Source: Eunapius fragilis (taxonomy: Eukaryota > Porifera > Demospongiae > Spongillida > Spongillidae). From it: DNA of 64,000 nucleotides. This document shows positions 21,039 through 32,218 of the stretch, in pieces. Location of the stretch: assembly GCA_963681505.1 (NCBI GenBank), contig OY811985.1, positions 3,702,271 through 3,766,270 of the forward strand, read 5' to 3'. Position numbers and translations under genes: made by a program. Under the pieces are notes generated by a model that was given only the letters and a program-made list of their open reading frames with translations, was not told the DNA's origin and did not search any database. Position 1 is the stretch's first letter; the number at the start of each line of letters is the position of its first letter.

Positions 21039-22089
21039 ACACCCTGCCTTTTATCATCTCTTTGTGAGACAAAACCTAAACATTAAATTTATACACCCTG
21101 CCTTTTACATCTCTTGGTTCAAAGAGATAAAACCTGAGTAAAAATTAACCTAACTTTTCATTACATTAAAGTTACACATCAGAATGCTCAGTAATCACCA
21201 CAGTACTTGTTACAGTATACACATAAGCTCACCGTTTAATCTTGACTTCTTATTGTCCAGCACTTGGGAGGCAGTGTTTAGATCAGACCCAGACTATTTA
21301 GTCTTTTAAACTGCTCTTCATGATCAAGGTAGCGTTTGTGCTCACCAACCCGCTTGGATTCAGGGCCTTTTCGGCACCACCAGGTTCTTTCTGCGTCTCG
21401 CTTCGATCTGCGTCGTCTTTTCTTGCTCGCTTCGTCTCAGGGTCTTTTTCGTACCGCGCCCGTCCAGCGTCTCGCATGGGTCATCATCAGAGATACAGTT
21501 TGAAGATACAAATTAAAATAGGATGACGAGGGTCTGTACCTTGCCCTTTTCCTGACACGATTCACTCAAGATCCCGTTGTCGTTCGTCGGCTCGCGTTCG
21601 CCTGGTAACGTTCTCCGGCTTTTGCTTTGTGTGCCACCGAACTAGGTTCATGCTTTGCTCTCATTGTACCGATCTCTTTTGACGCGAAGGCATGTTTCAA
21701 CCAGACCATAAAAACGAACACGTGCAAGGTCACGTGCTTAGTAAACGGGTTCTTATGGTCCTAGGCAATTTATCAAAGTTCCAATAGCAATTTGTATAGA
21801 CGAAAGCCCGACAACATATGGGTCCAAGCATTTAGTTACGGTCCTTATCCAACTGTCCATCCGCAAGTATACTTCATTTTTTATAAATCGGCAAAAATAC
21901 ACCCACGCACACTCTTTATTAATCTATATCGAAACTGATATAAACGATATAGTTTCAATATTCATACAGGATGAAACTTCGCATCAAGCGCTACATTTTG
22001 GTGCAAATATCATTTTTTCCCGCTTTTCCTAACTTGAGTTATGTTTGACGAAAGGAAGGAGAAGGAGAAGAAGGAGAAGGAGAAAAAAA

Positions 22090-22164
22090 ATGGCGGATTC
22101 GAGGGATCGACTATACCGTCTGGAGACAACGGCAGGGTTGCGAAGATCGCGCGTTGGACTATAG
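22090..22164 (+). other. Short ORF downstream of an AAGGAG-rich tract
   Basis: A 24-codon frame (MADSRDRLYRLETTAGLRRS) follows a purine-rich GAAGGAGAAGGAG tract (22050-22088). This could be a 5' coding start after a purine-rich leader, but nothing downstream supports it. Confidence 0.2.
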
Positions 22165-22299
22165 ATGCAGCGTGTTTTGGGCAGATTTTATAGCGACTGG
22201 CAAGTGGCTACGAAGCGTATATTCTGTTTTCTAACGCTCGATCGAAAACCACGCCCACGGAGCCAATCCTACATAGAACCTACTATCGTAGGTCCTGAT

Positions 22300-22988
22300 A
22301 CTCCACGCCCTGCCTACTTCTTACCTTCATTACAAAGCTACGTATACCTAATACCAGCATGCTCACTTCCTGTCATTTCAACTTGCTTGATGATATACAC
22401 AGGTCAATGGATATGGTTATGGCGATTTGGTAGTACCAAATCGCCATAACCATATCCATTGACATGTTGCAAATGCATGATGGTGTGAGCCTATACAGAA
22501 GAGCATCAATCCAAACACTGTACCTTTTGCTTTTGTTGCACAGCAGAAAATGGTGTGTTCACTGACACATCTAAGATGAGTTTTCAGGTATGGTGGGGAT
22601 TATAGGATAACTGCACTCCTCCCTTCCCAAGTTTAGATCATTGACGTTCTGAACGTAATTAACCTTGCAGCGAGACTGATGTCCTATAGCCGATAGATGT
22701 ACATCCTTATTAATGTATGTCTACCTACTCCTTGTTACATGGTCAGATGCTCAACGAAGGTGCACGAGTATATATCATCAAGCAAGTGAACACTTGAGGT
22801 AAAATTGAAGTAACAGTGTATACTGATAGTGCATCATTCAAAGTTTCCTACTTTGGGTTGGGTACTCAGGTTGTGTCCATCCCTCCACCAAGGTAACAAA
22901 GCAAGGTTGAAATGACTGGAAGTGAACATGCCGGTATTAGGTACACGTAGCTTTGTAATGAGGGTAAGAAGTAGGCAGGGCGTGGAGA
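22300..22988. mobile_element. Element with about 100-bp TIRs at the right inner breakpoint
   Basis: The left segment CTCCACGCCCTGCCTACTTC and following 100 bp reappear inverted at 22888-22988. A perfect 61-bp palindrome (22403-22463) lies just inside the left repeat. It abuts the inner end of the right arm at GCTAGC. Termini and target duplication were not resolved. Confidence 0.55.
22403..22463. repeat. Perfect 61-bp palindrome
   Basis: Thirty bases either side of a single G are exact reverse complements, centred in GGTAGTACC. It can form a hairpin with almost no loop. Confidence 0.95.
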
Positions 22989-23706
22989 AGCTAGCTATAT
23001 ATAGGAACTAAATCGTTTATGGTTGGAGAAAGGGGGCGGATTACGAAGCGCTATAAATAAGCCCACAACGTTTTCAACAGCCAATAAATATTATAAGCGG
23101 TACTGAAGTCGGCAGGGCTGTATCAACTGACAGTTATGTTAAAGGTGCAATGAATGTTGCGTATTTTCTCCATCTGCGAGGTGCGAAAAGTCTCCATTTG
23201 CGAGTCCCCCAGTAGATTAAAAAGTATCGCATCGACAGTAAAGCGTGAATTTTGTCCCAAACGGCGCTTCATAAAGAGCGAAGCGACCCGACTCTTGGCT
23301 GCCCCGAGTGACGTTTTTAATGATTTCATGATACTGTGTGGGCGGGGATCTCGTGATCACCATTGAAGTAATTATTAGTGCTTCCTCGAACCTCAGGGCG
23401 TGGCATAGAAACTCACACAAGGACCGTAATGCATATCTTGTTTTCTACCTCCATCGTTGGCTGCCTGCTGGCGACTTTTTCTTTTCTGGAAGCGGCATCG
23501 GTAATTAACGTGAAGTAAGCCATTACTGATGCATATTACTGCATGCGTGTTGTCGCTCGGCTGGAATGCATGCTAATGGAATGTTCTCCTTGCACGCGTA
23601 CGGCTGAACGCATTGGGGCTATGTCAGTTTCATATCGTTCTCAAATCAAAACTGCGCGTACGGTTGGGAATCAATGAACCCCCTTCGACCCTCAGTGGTG
23701 CCTTTG

Positions 23707-24681
23707 CAGGGGCGTAGGAACGTATTTAAAAGTGGGGGGGCTGAAGTGAACTTGATAAAGTGGGCGTGGTTATTATGTGCCATGACGTAATATTACGTCA
23801 TGGCCCGCGAGACTAACAAACCATGTATAGTCGCATGGCCGTAGACAACTTAGGGGCTATAAAATATGGGGGTGCGTGCCCCCTCCTGCCCCTAAATAGT
23901 GTAAGCTCCCCCAATGGGGTCTGGGGCGAAGCCCCAGCCGCTTTAACCGTTTCCTTATTTGTTGTTAGCAAAAACTTAACATTAAATGCACCCGGCTCTA
24001 CACGGTATAGCAACGAATGCTACTCCTATATATTTTTGTTAGTTGACCTTTTCAAAAATCACTTGCCCCCGCGGAGATTTTTTGATCCGCTTTGTCATTT
24101 CTTCGATACTAGTAGTGTCTAATGTATCACGAAGGATTACATTTGCCTTTACTGCGTCTTGAACAGCTAAGTTCAGAGCATGGCCATAGCAATGGGTATA
24201 CAAAGCTCTATGCTCTTAGTATTTGATACATATGTTTTACAGCCTGCCATTGTAGTTAACTAGCCCACTGTCCACAACAATTCTGACGTGAAGGGATAAC
24301 CTCACCAAAATGTCTTCTATTGTTCGGATGATGCTTTCTGCAGAGATTGAGTCCATGCAGTGGACTATACTCTACTCACAATCGACCGCTATCAATGATT
24401 ACAGTTAATTCTAATTATACGAGATGCGGTTAACATTTTAATATTTTCTCACAAGGAAAATTTAGGGGTGCTCAAGCCCCCCCTTACCCTCCCTTGTTTA
24501 CGGCCTTGATATTATTATTACGTGCCCGTACTATCTTTCGCCATGAAGCACGTGTCACATGTACATATACCGCAATAATTAATTATTCATACACAATAAT
24601 AAAAGTGGGGGGGCTTAGCCCCCACACATTTAAAAGTGGGGGGGCTATAGTCCCCTCAGCCCCCCCCTTCCTACGCCTATG
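23707..24681. mobile_element. hAT-like element, 5-bp TSD, right arm
   Basis: Ends CAGGGGCGTAGGAACG and TTCCTACGCCTATG, flanked by direct CTTTG (23702-23706 and 24682-24686). The left arm has the single CAAAG empty site at 16727-16731. The 975-bp interior is related to 14597-16015 but lacks its tandem duplication. It includes a badly decayed hAT transposase stretch on the minus strand (about 24090-24370). Confidence 0.9.
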
Positions 24682-24979
24682 CTTTGTATATGGTTTCGTT
24701 CCTAGCTCCTAGTGAACGTACCGCGTTATTTTACTTTGGTTAAACTCGTTACAGGTAGTCTCGTACCCAGACCGTCTATGACGTAAGCGATTATCGCTGT
24801 AAACAGTATAATCACTACGTTCAGTCTGGGAAACAAGTCAAAGATTTATTTTTGAAGACGCTGTTTATATCTAAATATAGCGTGACGTAATGATCAAGGG
24901 AGAAATTAACCCAATTAAGTAGACACCAAAAAGCAATTGCGTGGGCATACTTGAAGCGATTAACCTTCCCTATTACTCT

Positions 24980-25625
24980 AGACTCCCCACCTTCCCTAGC
25001 TAGCCTCCCCACCTTCCCTAGCTATCCTCCCCACCTTCCCTACGCTAGCCTCCCCACCTTCCCTACGCTTGCCTCCCCACTTTCCCTACGCTAGCCTCCC
25101 ACCTTCCCTACGCTAGCCTCCCCACTTTCCCTACGCTAGCCTCCCACCTTCTCTACGCTAGCCTCCCCACCTTCCCTACACTAGCCTCCCCACCTTCCCT
25201 ACACTAGCCTCCCCACCTTCCCTACACTAGCCTCCCCACCTTCCCTACGCTAGCCTCCCACCTTCCCTACGCTAGCGTCCCCACCTTCCCTACACTAGCC
25301 TCCCCACCTTCCCTACACTAGCCTCCCCACCTTCCCTACACAAGCCTCCCCACCTTCCCTACGCTAGCCTCCCCACCTTCCCTACACTAGCCTCCCCACC
25401 TTCCCTACACTAGCCTCCCCACCTTCCCTACGCTAGCCTCCCCACCTTCCCTACGCTGGCCTCTCCACCTTCCCTACGTTAGCCTCCCCACCTTCCCTAC
25501 ACTAGTAGGCTAGCGTAAGGAAGGTGGGGAGGCTAGCGTAGGCAAGGTGGGGAGTCTAACGTAGGGAAGGTTGAGAGGCTAGCGTAGGGAAGGTGGGGAG
25601 GCTAGCGTAGGGAAAGTGGGGTTAG
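24980..25625. repeat. 23-bp minisatellite, two opposed blocks
   Basis: About 22 copies of a unit with CTAGCCTCCCCACCTTCCCT, then a switch near 25503 to about five copies in the opposite orientation. Neighbouring copies differ by single substitutions or one-base length changes. Confidence 0.93.
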
Positions 25626-25660
25626 GGACGTAGGGTTAGGGTTAGGGTTAGGGTTAGGGA
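25620..25660. repeat. Interstitial (TTAGGG)n run
   Basis: About four and a half GGGTTA units directly follow the minisatellite inside the transposon. This matches the canonical metazoan telomere motif. Given its position inside an element, it is not a chromosome end. Confidence 0.85.
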
Positions 25661-25875
25661 AAGTGTCCTTTAATTGGGTTAATTTCTCCCTTGATCATTA
25701 CGTCACGCTATATTTAGATATAAACAGCGTCTTCAAAAATCAGGGACGCTGGAACAAAAATCTTTGACTTGTTTCCCAGACCGTCTGAACGTAGTGATTA
25801 TACTGTTTACAGCGATAATCGCTTACGTCATAGACGGTCTGGGTACGAGACTACGTTACAGGGGCGTACGCACGA

Positions 25876-25902
25876 AGGGGGGGGGGGGGGGGGGGGGGGA
25901 GG
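25876..25902. repeat. Poly-G run
   Basis: A homopolymer of about 22 G plus a short GGGG tail. It is the inverse of the C run at 16617-16636. Confidence 0.85.
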
Positions 25903-26022
25903 GGTGAGATGATTGTTCACAATGGACGCAGGGCAGTGGCAACGAATTCAACGGGAAACCATACTTAAAACTAGAGCCACCAAGTGCGCTTCCACATGCT
26001 TCTCCCGCACCTGCCACCTTAC

Positions 26023-26253
26023 AGGGGCGGATCTAGGAATTTTGGAAGGGGGCACTAATTATAAAAAGTAATAATTAAGTGAGAAAAGGGTCTGGTTCAC
26101 CGAAAGGGGTTGAGTGTGGAAGCTTCTTTTGACAGCTATACGTTCAAATTGCAATTGAAAACGCTATACATTGTATTGCGCGACTATGAATACATAATTA
26201 GAGGGGGGGCGTGAGGGCGTGGCCCCCCTCGGATCCGCCACTGCCCTAATGGT
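26023..26253. mobile_element. Small MITE with CAGGGGCGGATC ends
   Basis: Ends CAGGGGCGGATCTAGGAATT and CTCGGATCCGCCACTG form an imperfect inverted pair typical of non-autonomous hAT elements. The target duplication is not clear. It lies in a right-arm-only segment. Confidence 0.55.
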
Positions 26254-26788
26254 CCGACATGACGTTTATCATGACTTTCTATGTTTCGTGCAAAAGGTCC
26301 ATTCCTTCAATTCGCTCCAGCAATCATAGGGGTAGGAAGGGGGTCTACAACTATTTCACCTCTTACCTTTCCTACGCCTATGCGGATATGCAAGCATAGC
26401 GGTGATGTAATCCACCCGCACGAGACGACTCAGACGAGTCGGTGTCTGTAACCATTTGTCTCTAGGCAACCGCTGTGATACATGACGTTTATCGCGCACA
26501 GGCCGTGAATCAAGCTTTGATTTATGAATTGATTTGTTCTCGGAAATCACGCGCTAAATCAATGATTGATTTCATAGTTAAATCAATGAAAAATCTATTG
26601 GACAATCACGCAGAAATTACGCAGAATATTTATCAATTAATTTTGTTACGAATCAATTGTAATATACATTGTAAAATCCTCAAAAAATCACTAAGTGATT
26701 TTGCACACGATTTTAGTATTGTGAATCCCGTGTAGAATCAAATGATCACAAGGCTAAACATTAGAATGAGACAAAGAGAAAGATGGTG

Positions 26789-27075
26789 TCAGTCCGCATC
26801 AGAGCTAACGTTGCTTGAAGGATGAGCAGGTTGTGGTGAGTGGTGAGGAATCTCATGGCTTGTCCCTCCAACTCCACAAGACGCTCTTGCCCTTTCAATG
26901 CTCAGCAGCCGTTTCTTTTGGTACACTGTCCGGATCCGTTCTTCTTGCGCATGCTCATGGCCTTCACTTGATTCATCCGAGCCGGCGCCCAAAGAGCTCG
27001 AGGTCTCTGGTAGCTGTAGCGGCACATTTGGTACTGAAGCACGGAGCTTTTTAATGGACTCAACACAAACATCCT
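26789..27075 (-). CDS. Orphan C-terminal exon, right copy (intact frame)
   Basis: A minus-strand exon preceded by a CTACCTAG acceptor (27077-27076) and ending at TGA 26791-26789. It encodes about 95 residues with DVCVESIKKLRASVP, LQLPETSSSLGAGSDESSEG, EERIRTVYQKKRLLSIERAR, and a Ser/Pro/His-rich tail ending SSNVSSDAD. Acidic-Ser stretches and a basic coiled-coil-like segment are visible; no domain was recognised. The left copy is split by a transposon. It may be the last exon of a host gene or of a larger transposon; upstream exons were not found. Confidence 0.45.
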
Positions 27076-27605
27076 CTAGGTAGCTGGCACAAAATGGCTT
27101 ACCTCTGGGTAGCTGACACACAATGGCTTATTTAAATGTTCAATTCTGGATTTATATTTTTTGCGCGACTTTCCAATCACCCTGTACATGGACAATCTGG
27201 CACTGCTGCACATCCATGATACACTGCACTCATATTTCACCTCACTGATTGGTAGCTATTTAGCTATCACTGCATCAGGAACTACGCGAGTAGTTCCTAT
27301 ATAGGAATTGACCCGAGTCGTGAATATCATTTTAAAAACGCGACCCGCATATAACTCGCCTACTGAGAAACGGATAGTTTAGTTCTTTGTTGCAATCAAA
27401 CCAGAAGGCAAAGACGGTCATTTTAATGTTTTGTTCCAGTCTTCAAACTGTTTACTAAAAAGCTCGTGGTTTTTTTTTTCTCGTTCCCAGACCAATTATT
27501 CTCCCCTGTCGTCGTCTAATTCTTCTTGGGTGAGTATAACTCTGGATGGGAATGGTTTTAAAGAGCGCAAATTATACCAATCGCTTTAGAATCTCGCGGA
27601 AGGAC

Positions 27606-27812
27606 GAGGTTTTGGGAAAAAAGAAAAATGAGACAAAAATCCTATATTTAGCACTTCTTTTGGTCTTGTTACATTTACATGTGCTAAATATAGGATTTTT
27701 GTCTCATTTTTCTTTTTTCCCAAAACCTTGTTCGCTTCCTTTTTACACAACCCTTGCCTCCAATTCCTATATCCCACCAACTTTCTCGTTAGAGAATGTT
27801 TTTCTTTACTTG
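27606..27812. mobile_element. Truncated foldback element, right arm copy
   Basis: Inverse counterpart of 12686-12882. It starts at GAGGTTTTGGGAAAAAAG, passes through the loop with ACATTTACATGTGC, and ends AATGTTTTTCTTTACTTGT. Confidence 0.7.
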
Positions 27813-27882
27813 TAATATTTTGGATGTACAATGTATTTACTATTAATCAAATGTAGTGCAAATGTGAAAGCAAATATTGTAT

Positions 27883-28663
27883 ATTGTCTATTTGCGCCAT
27901 AAATAGGAGCCATTGAGAGGACAGAGCAAGCAGTTCTTTCTGTCTTGTACATGTGTATGTGGGTAAGTATTTGCTGTTTGATGACAACGAAAGGCCAGCT
28001 AGCTCATTCAGTGTTTCAATGGGGGAATACTGCATCTTCAAGGGCTATCTTATGTACATGTTATACCATTCAATGCTTAAGCAAATAGTAACAATTAAGG
28101 TCTGTAACCATGCTGCCATGTGTGGTATTAAAGTGTGCACAAGTGTACACACTGTATTGTCAAACTCAACAGAACAAATTAAAAAAACTTATTAAATTGA
28201 TTTCATATACAAGTAATAGTACGTAATGTCCTCTATCAGGAACATATTTCAAGTACACAAAATGCATTATGGGTGTGGTGCATTTTACAGTGTGCACACC
28301 TGTACACAATTTAAAAAGCCAGGCCCGAGACACTGCTAGTGAAATACATGGAATTTCCTTACATTGCATTGGAATAGTAAAACTTATGTATGAACTTACT
28401 ACCCACTTTTCATTTGCAGTCCACTAACTTTGACATGCGCCTTTTAGTGACAAAATTTTTGTAATAAAGCAGTTACTGAAGCTGCTCCATTATCATAGAT
28501 TAAGCAGTATATTTCAGGACCAGAATTCTACGACACATCAGTGCATCACTGAGGAATAATATGCATCAATTTTACAGCCACTGAGTTTAATGTGGGGTAA
28601 TAATGATTCGAATTGTAAATAAGGCAAAGTATGCACGCGTGTGCACACTTTCCGAAGCAAATA
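27883..28663. mobile_element. Right-arm-specific insertion upstream of TM2 gene
   Basis: Absent from the left arm (12600-12640). Its two ends carry inverted ATTGTCTATTTG / CAAATAGACAAT, beside duplicated flank sequence. The distal part (GTGTGCACACTTTCC) resembles 48770-48810 and 54335-54360, so it is probably a member of a dispersed MITE family. No coding frame was recognised. Confidence 0.5.
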
Positions 28664-28958
28664 GACAATATGTTCCATCAACACTCTAGAAAATATAAAT
28701 CTTTTATTTACAATAGTGGAAATGTTGCATATTTACATGCACATTGTGCCGCAATAGAACATCGTAAGTCCAAATAATTATGCAGTGTACAGTCACACAA
28801 AATGTTTGACATATACTATACAGTAAGTTTGTAAAGTCGCATACCCAAGCTGTTAATAATTAGCTCTTTAGAAATAGCCTAGTCTCATACCTTAACCCAT
28901 ATAGTTTTACGTATACAGCGTCAATACAATATGACGTGGTACTTTTGTCATCATTTAG

Positions 28959-30455
28959 GAATAGCAATATTCCAAAACAGCAGTCAAACTGCACCAGTGA
29001 TTCAAGCTGCTATCCAGCTAATCTCACAGGGTTAACTGTTCCTAAGGACTACATCTCATGTGGAGTACAAGGAATATGTGTGTGCAGTAGTAACTGCTTC
29101 GCACTAAATGGCACCATCTGTGGCTACTCCAAGTGTGGATGGTATGATTCAAACTCTCAAACCTGCAACAGCCTGAAAAAATCACAACTTACAGCCTTCC
29201 TTCTGTCATTATTTGTCTCTGGATTTGGAGCTGCAAACTTCTACATAGGACAAAATGGTCTTGGTATGTTGAATATTGAATATGATTGCGCACCTCAAAT
29301 GAGTTTTTAATAATCTCCCCCCCTCCACCCTCTCCGGCTCTCATGCATTTTTCATGCACCTCTGCCATGATTGTATGCAGTTACATACTTTAGCAGTGCT
29401 TTTTTTCAATCCTGTGTCACTCAGGTGGTGGTCAGCTGGCCATATTCATAACTACACTGTCTATGGGCTTCGTTATATGCTACATTTTGTGTTGCTTCTT
29501 CTGTTCACTTGCCGGAAGTCGAGATGATATGAAAGGTGGGTGGATTGCGATGCTATTTGTTATGCAAATGCGTTTGCAACTTTGTTTTTGGTAAGAGATA
29601 TAGTTGGTAACCACTCATAATGTGCGCTTAACAGAAGAGCTGATGCTCATGCATTCTGTAAATATATATGTACGGCACACATATCACAGCGTGTGTATGA
29701 GCACTACTTATACGCATACAAACACACATACACATCACACACAAATGCTGTGATACGTACACTGTACATAACACACATATACAGATTTCATGCACTGCAG
29801 GTCATAACTTAGAGGATTTTGATTTAATGGTGTGCTTCTAGTAGAATTGAAGTAATGAGACACGCCCTTATACTCTTAACTGGTCGCACTCCGTGGTATG
29901 CTTTTCATTTACCTGGGGTTAGAAAACACTCCGTTCAGCTCTCAGTTCTTAATAAAGTCTCACTATTTGTTGTATTCATAGCGTCACCATTTTGTCAATA
30001 TTCATTTTTCAACTGATTTGCTGAACTAACCGGATGTACGCTATAAATTGTTCTGAAGGTAAATCCAATGAGCGAAATAGCGAACATGGACGTAATAATA
30101 TGCATGCAAAAGGAATTGAATAACAGATAGCCGCTTTATACACCACACAATTTAATTTTTCGTACTTTTATTTATACAATTAAGGAGGGCAATTTGGGCT
30201 CAATTGGCAATGCTTCACATGATGAAATTGAAAATTAAATAGTGGAAAAGTACACGGACTGTAAAGGAATAACCAATTCCATTTTTCTACCCCCTTTCAG
30301 GCAGCTTCGTCTTTATTGGTGCTATATGCTGTGTAGTATTAACCACTGTCATTGGCGGCTTTACCATGGTAGCCTGGTCAATAGCTGACATAGTCATCTT
30401 TGCAACAAATGGTCGTCTTGATGGCAATGGATGTGCTTTGGAAACAAATCTTTGA
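28959..30455 (+). CDS. TM2-domain protein, right copy (first exon not found)
   Basis: Exons 28959-29263, 29425-29535 and 30301-30455, with GT-AG introns and intact frame, ending at TGA 30453-30455. Same architecture as the left copy: Cys-rich segment (SCYPANLTGLTV, GICVCSSNC, CGYSKCGWYD), then KKSQLTAFLLSLFVSGFGAA, NFYIGQNGLGGGQLA, hydrophobic helix FVICYILCCFFCSLAG, a third helix (FIGAICCVVLTTVIGG) and WSIADIVIFATNGRLDGNGC. Differences from the left copy are scattered substitutions, for example CTSDSS for CISDSS and ETNL for EANL near the C-terminus. Both copies keep open frames, so purifying selection or a very young duplication is implied. The start exon should lie upstream of 28959 but was not recognised. 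Confidence 0.85.
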
Positions 30456-31177
30456 GTGAAGGTAATGAATATTCATGATGCTCAATTCACAATACCCTTT
30501 TCTTGAATTCAAGTATGTGTGTAATACAATAGTGCATGTACTGATGCTTCTTCTCTACACAGTTGCTGACTGTGGTTCTTTTCTGAAACCTGAACAGGGA
30601 ATATAGATTTTATGATTAATATACTTACTTATTCTGCGATATATGCATGTGTAGATGCTTTTATATATGCATAATACATTGATTTGCTCGTCTCCTCAAA
30701 TATATGTGCATGGCTACTATACTGTACGAGTCTGCACAGCGATGCTTGATTTCACCCAGCAAGTGATTACCTACGAATTCAGTGGTTTTCATTCTGAAGT
30801 CATATACATGATCCTTATCGTGGGATGCATCATCAGTTAAGCTGCATTTTTTGGTGATAGGATGACAAATTTCACTGGTATGCTTAATCATAGATTGATC
30901 AAGATTTGATAACTCCAGTTATAAAACTTCAGCACTACTTTTTGAGCCTTCAGAACTAGATTTAATAATTACAATTGCACTAAAAGGTGTATCCATGCAT
31001 GATCGTATGAAGTATAAGTCATGAATTGTAATTAATAATAATTACCTTATTAGAATTATGATTGATGCATGCACATTCACAACGACCTTATTGTGGTTAC
31101 CTCTTAGGTATACAGCTAGAAAAAAGCAATGCAATCTTAGCCTCATTATGCACAATATTCATGTTACTATACTTGTA

Positions 31178-31262
31178 TTACACCTATATATAATGTCATT
31201 CTTATGAGTATTTTCATCACCCTGATGAAACTACTCATAAGAATGACATTATATGGGTGTAA
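31178..31262. repeat. Hairpin of about 85 bp
   Basis: TTACACC...AATGTCATTCTTATGAGTA pairs with TACTCATAAGAATGACATT...GGGTGTAA around a small TGATGAAA/TTTCATCA centre. A MITE-like remnant just outside the right arm. Confidence 0.75.
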
Positions 31263-31345
31263 TCATCAGTATATGATCATATAAGTGTAATCATCAGTAT
31301 GATCATGACGTTTTGAATGTGTTCTGGTCAGTGAAAGCAGAAAAC

Positions 31346-32218
31346 CTAGCATATGAACAGCTCTCCTTTACTCACAGGGATTGCTGATGGTTTTGATTTT
31401 AGCATAGAGCCACTAGTACAGTCTAAAATTTCTGCTACTGCTTTGTCTGGAAATGACCACAAAAAGTAATCCAATTCCCTTCTACTACTCTCTGAATCCA
31501 GTTGTTGTGTTCTGTTCCATAGTATGTGCCCACGTTGCTTGGGGATGTAACGAGTATCGACCATATTATCGACTATGGTCCATTTGATGCCTTTGACAAC
31601 TAACGGGTCGATTGATGATGGTTCCCCCGCCTTCTTCCATTTCTGGTTCCGCCTCCATTAGCTCTTCTACCGGTAGCTCTTCGTCTGAATTATGTTCAGC
31701 CATGACTACATCATGTTCGATCTCCTCAACAGTCCCAGCATTCTCCAGTACCTTAGAACTGTGAACGGATTCGCTGATTTTGACATCGTCCCAGCGTGCC
31801 CTCCATTTGCGCCACGTCCACTACCCTCTGAAACTATAATTTCACCTGAAATCTTTTTGACCTTTGCATTAGCCCCGTAGCGTTGTATTGCTAGCTTTTT
31901 GCCCATCACCACCGCTGCAGTTGTCTGTACTCTGTCCCCAACCTTTGGCGGTTTCATTTTACAGAAGCGTAAACTTTCATTGAGTACAACTGCTGCCCTG
32001 TTTTTATCCACATCGCAACTGCAGGTAATGAAATACTTCCTGAATACGATCATTAGTACGCTATAGAGATCAATGCCAATAGGTTTTTTAACGCAAATCA
32101 CTCTAGCTCCACGAAAGACAAATCGAAAACAAAAATTGATAACCCCGGTTATCGTACGATAACTGGGGTTATCATTGATCAATGTATGATTAAAAAATAA
32201 TGTAGTTGTACAGATCAA
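31346..32218 (-). pseudogene. Probable piggyBac-like transposase N-terminal remnant
   Basis: Minus-strand frames that need at least two frameshifts to join: KMKPPKVGDRVQTTAAVV... (upstream, 31706-32218), an acidic stretch MAEHNSDEELPVEELMEAEP (about 31620-31703), and WTIVDNMVDTRYIPKQRG... RRELDYFLWSFPDKAV (31346-31600). The acidic N-terminus followed by an ELDYFLW..FP segment recalls piggyBac/PGBD proteins. The DDD catalytic domain is not present, so the assignment is tentative. A palindrome at 32138-32173 lies inside the upstream frame. Confidence 0.35.

Larger units (their letters stand above)
24756..25853. mobile_element. TAGTCT-family element carrying a 23-bp minisatellite
   Basis: Ends TAGTCTCGTACCCAGACC and its inverse, with about 200-bp arms (GACGCTGTTTATATCTAAAT, then ATCAAGGGAGAAATTAA), flanked by a perfect 9-bp duplication CGTTACAGG (24747-24755 and 25854-25862). 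The left arm has the single site at 16650-16658 with one difference. The interior is a 23-bp tandem array (24980-25500) followed by the same unit inverted (25505-25625) and a TTAGGG run. There is no coding capacity. Confidence 0.9.
22990..31040. repeat. Right arm of the large inverted duplication
   Basis: Reverse-complement counterpart of 10196-18910. Right-arm-specific insertions are 23707-24681 (hAT-like), 24756-25853 (minisatellite element), about 26000-26470 (smaller elements) and about 27883-28663 (a block absent from the left arm). Confidence 0.85.

Noticed and set aside
24980-25500. CRISPR-like direct repeats
   Set aside because: Units are contiguous without unique spacers, the context is a eukaryotic transposon with TSDs, and there are no cas-like genes.
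25620-25660. A true telomere or chromosome end
   Set aside because: Only about 4-5 units, and unique and transposon sequence continues on both sides.
26316-26381. A full member of the 5-bp-TSD hAT family (CATAGGGGTAGGAAGG...CCTACGCCTATG)
   Set aside because: Ends are similar but the flanking five bases do not match and the interior is only about 50 bp; at most a decayed fragment.
31706-32218. A 170-residue intact protein
   Set aside because: Homology-like segments continue in another frame downstream and the first part is hydrophobic read-through of a palindrome; better explained as a frameshifted remnant.
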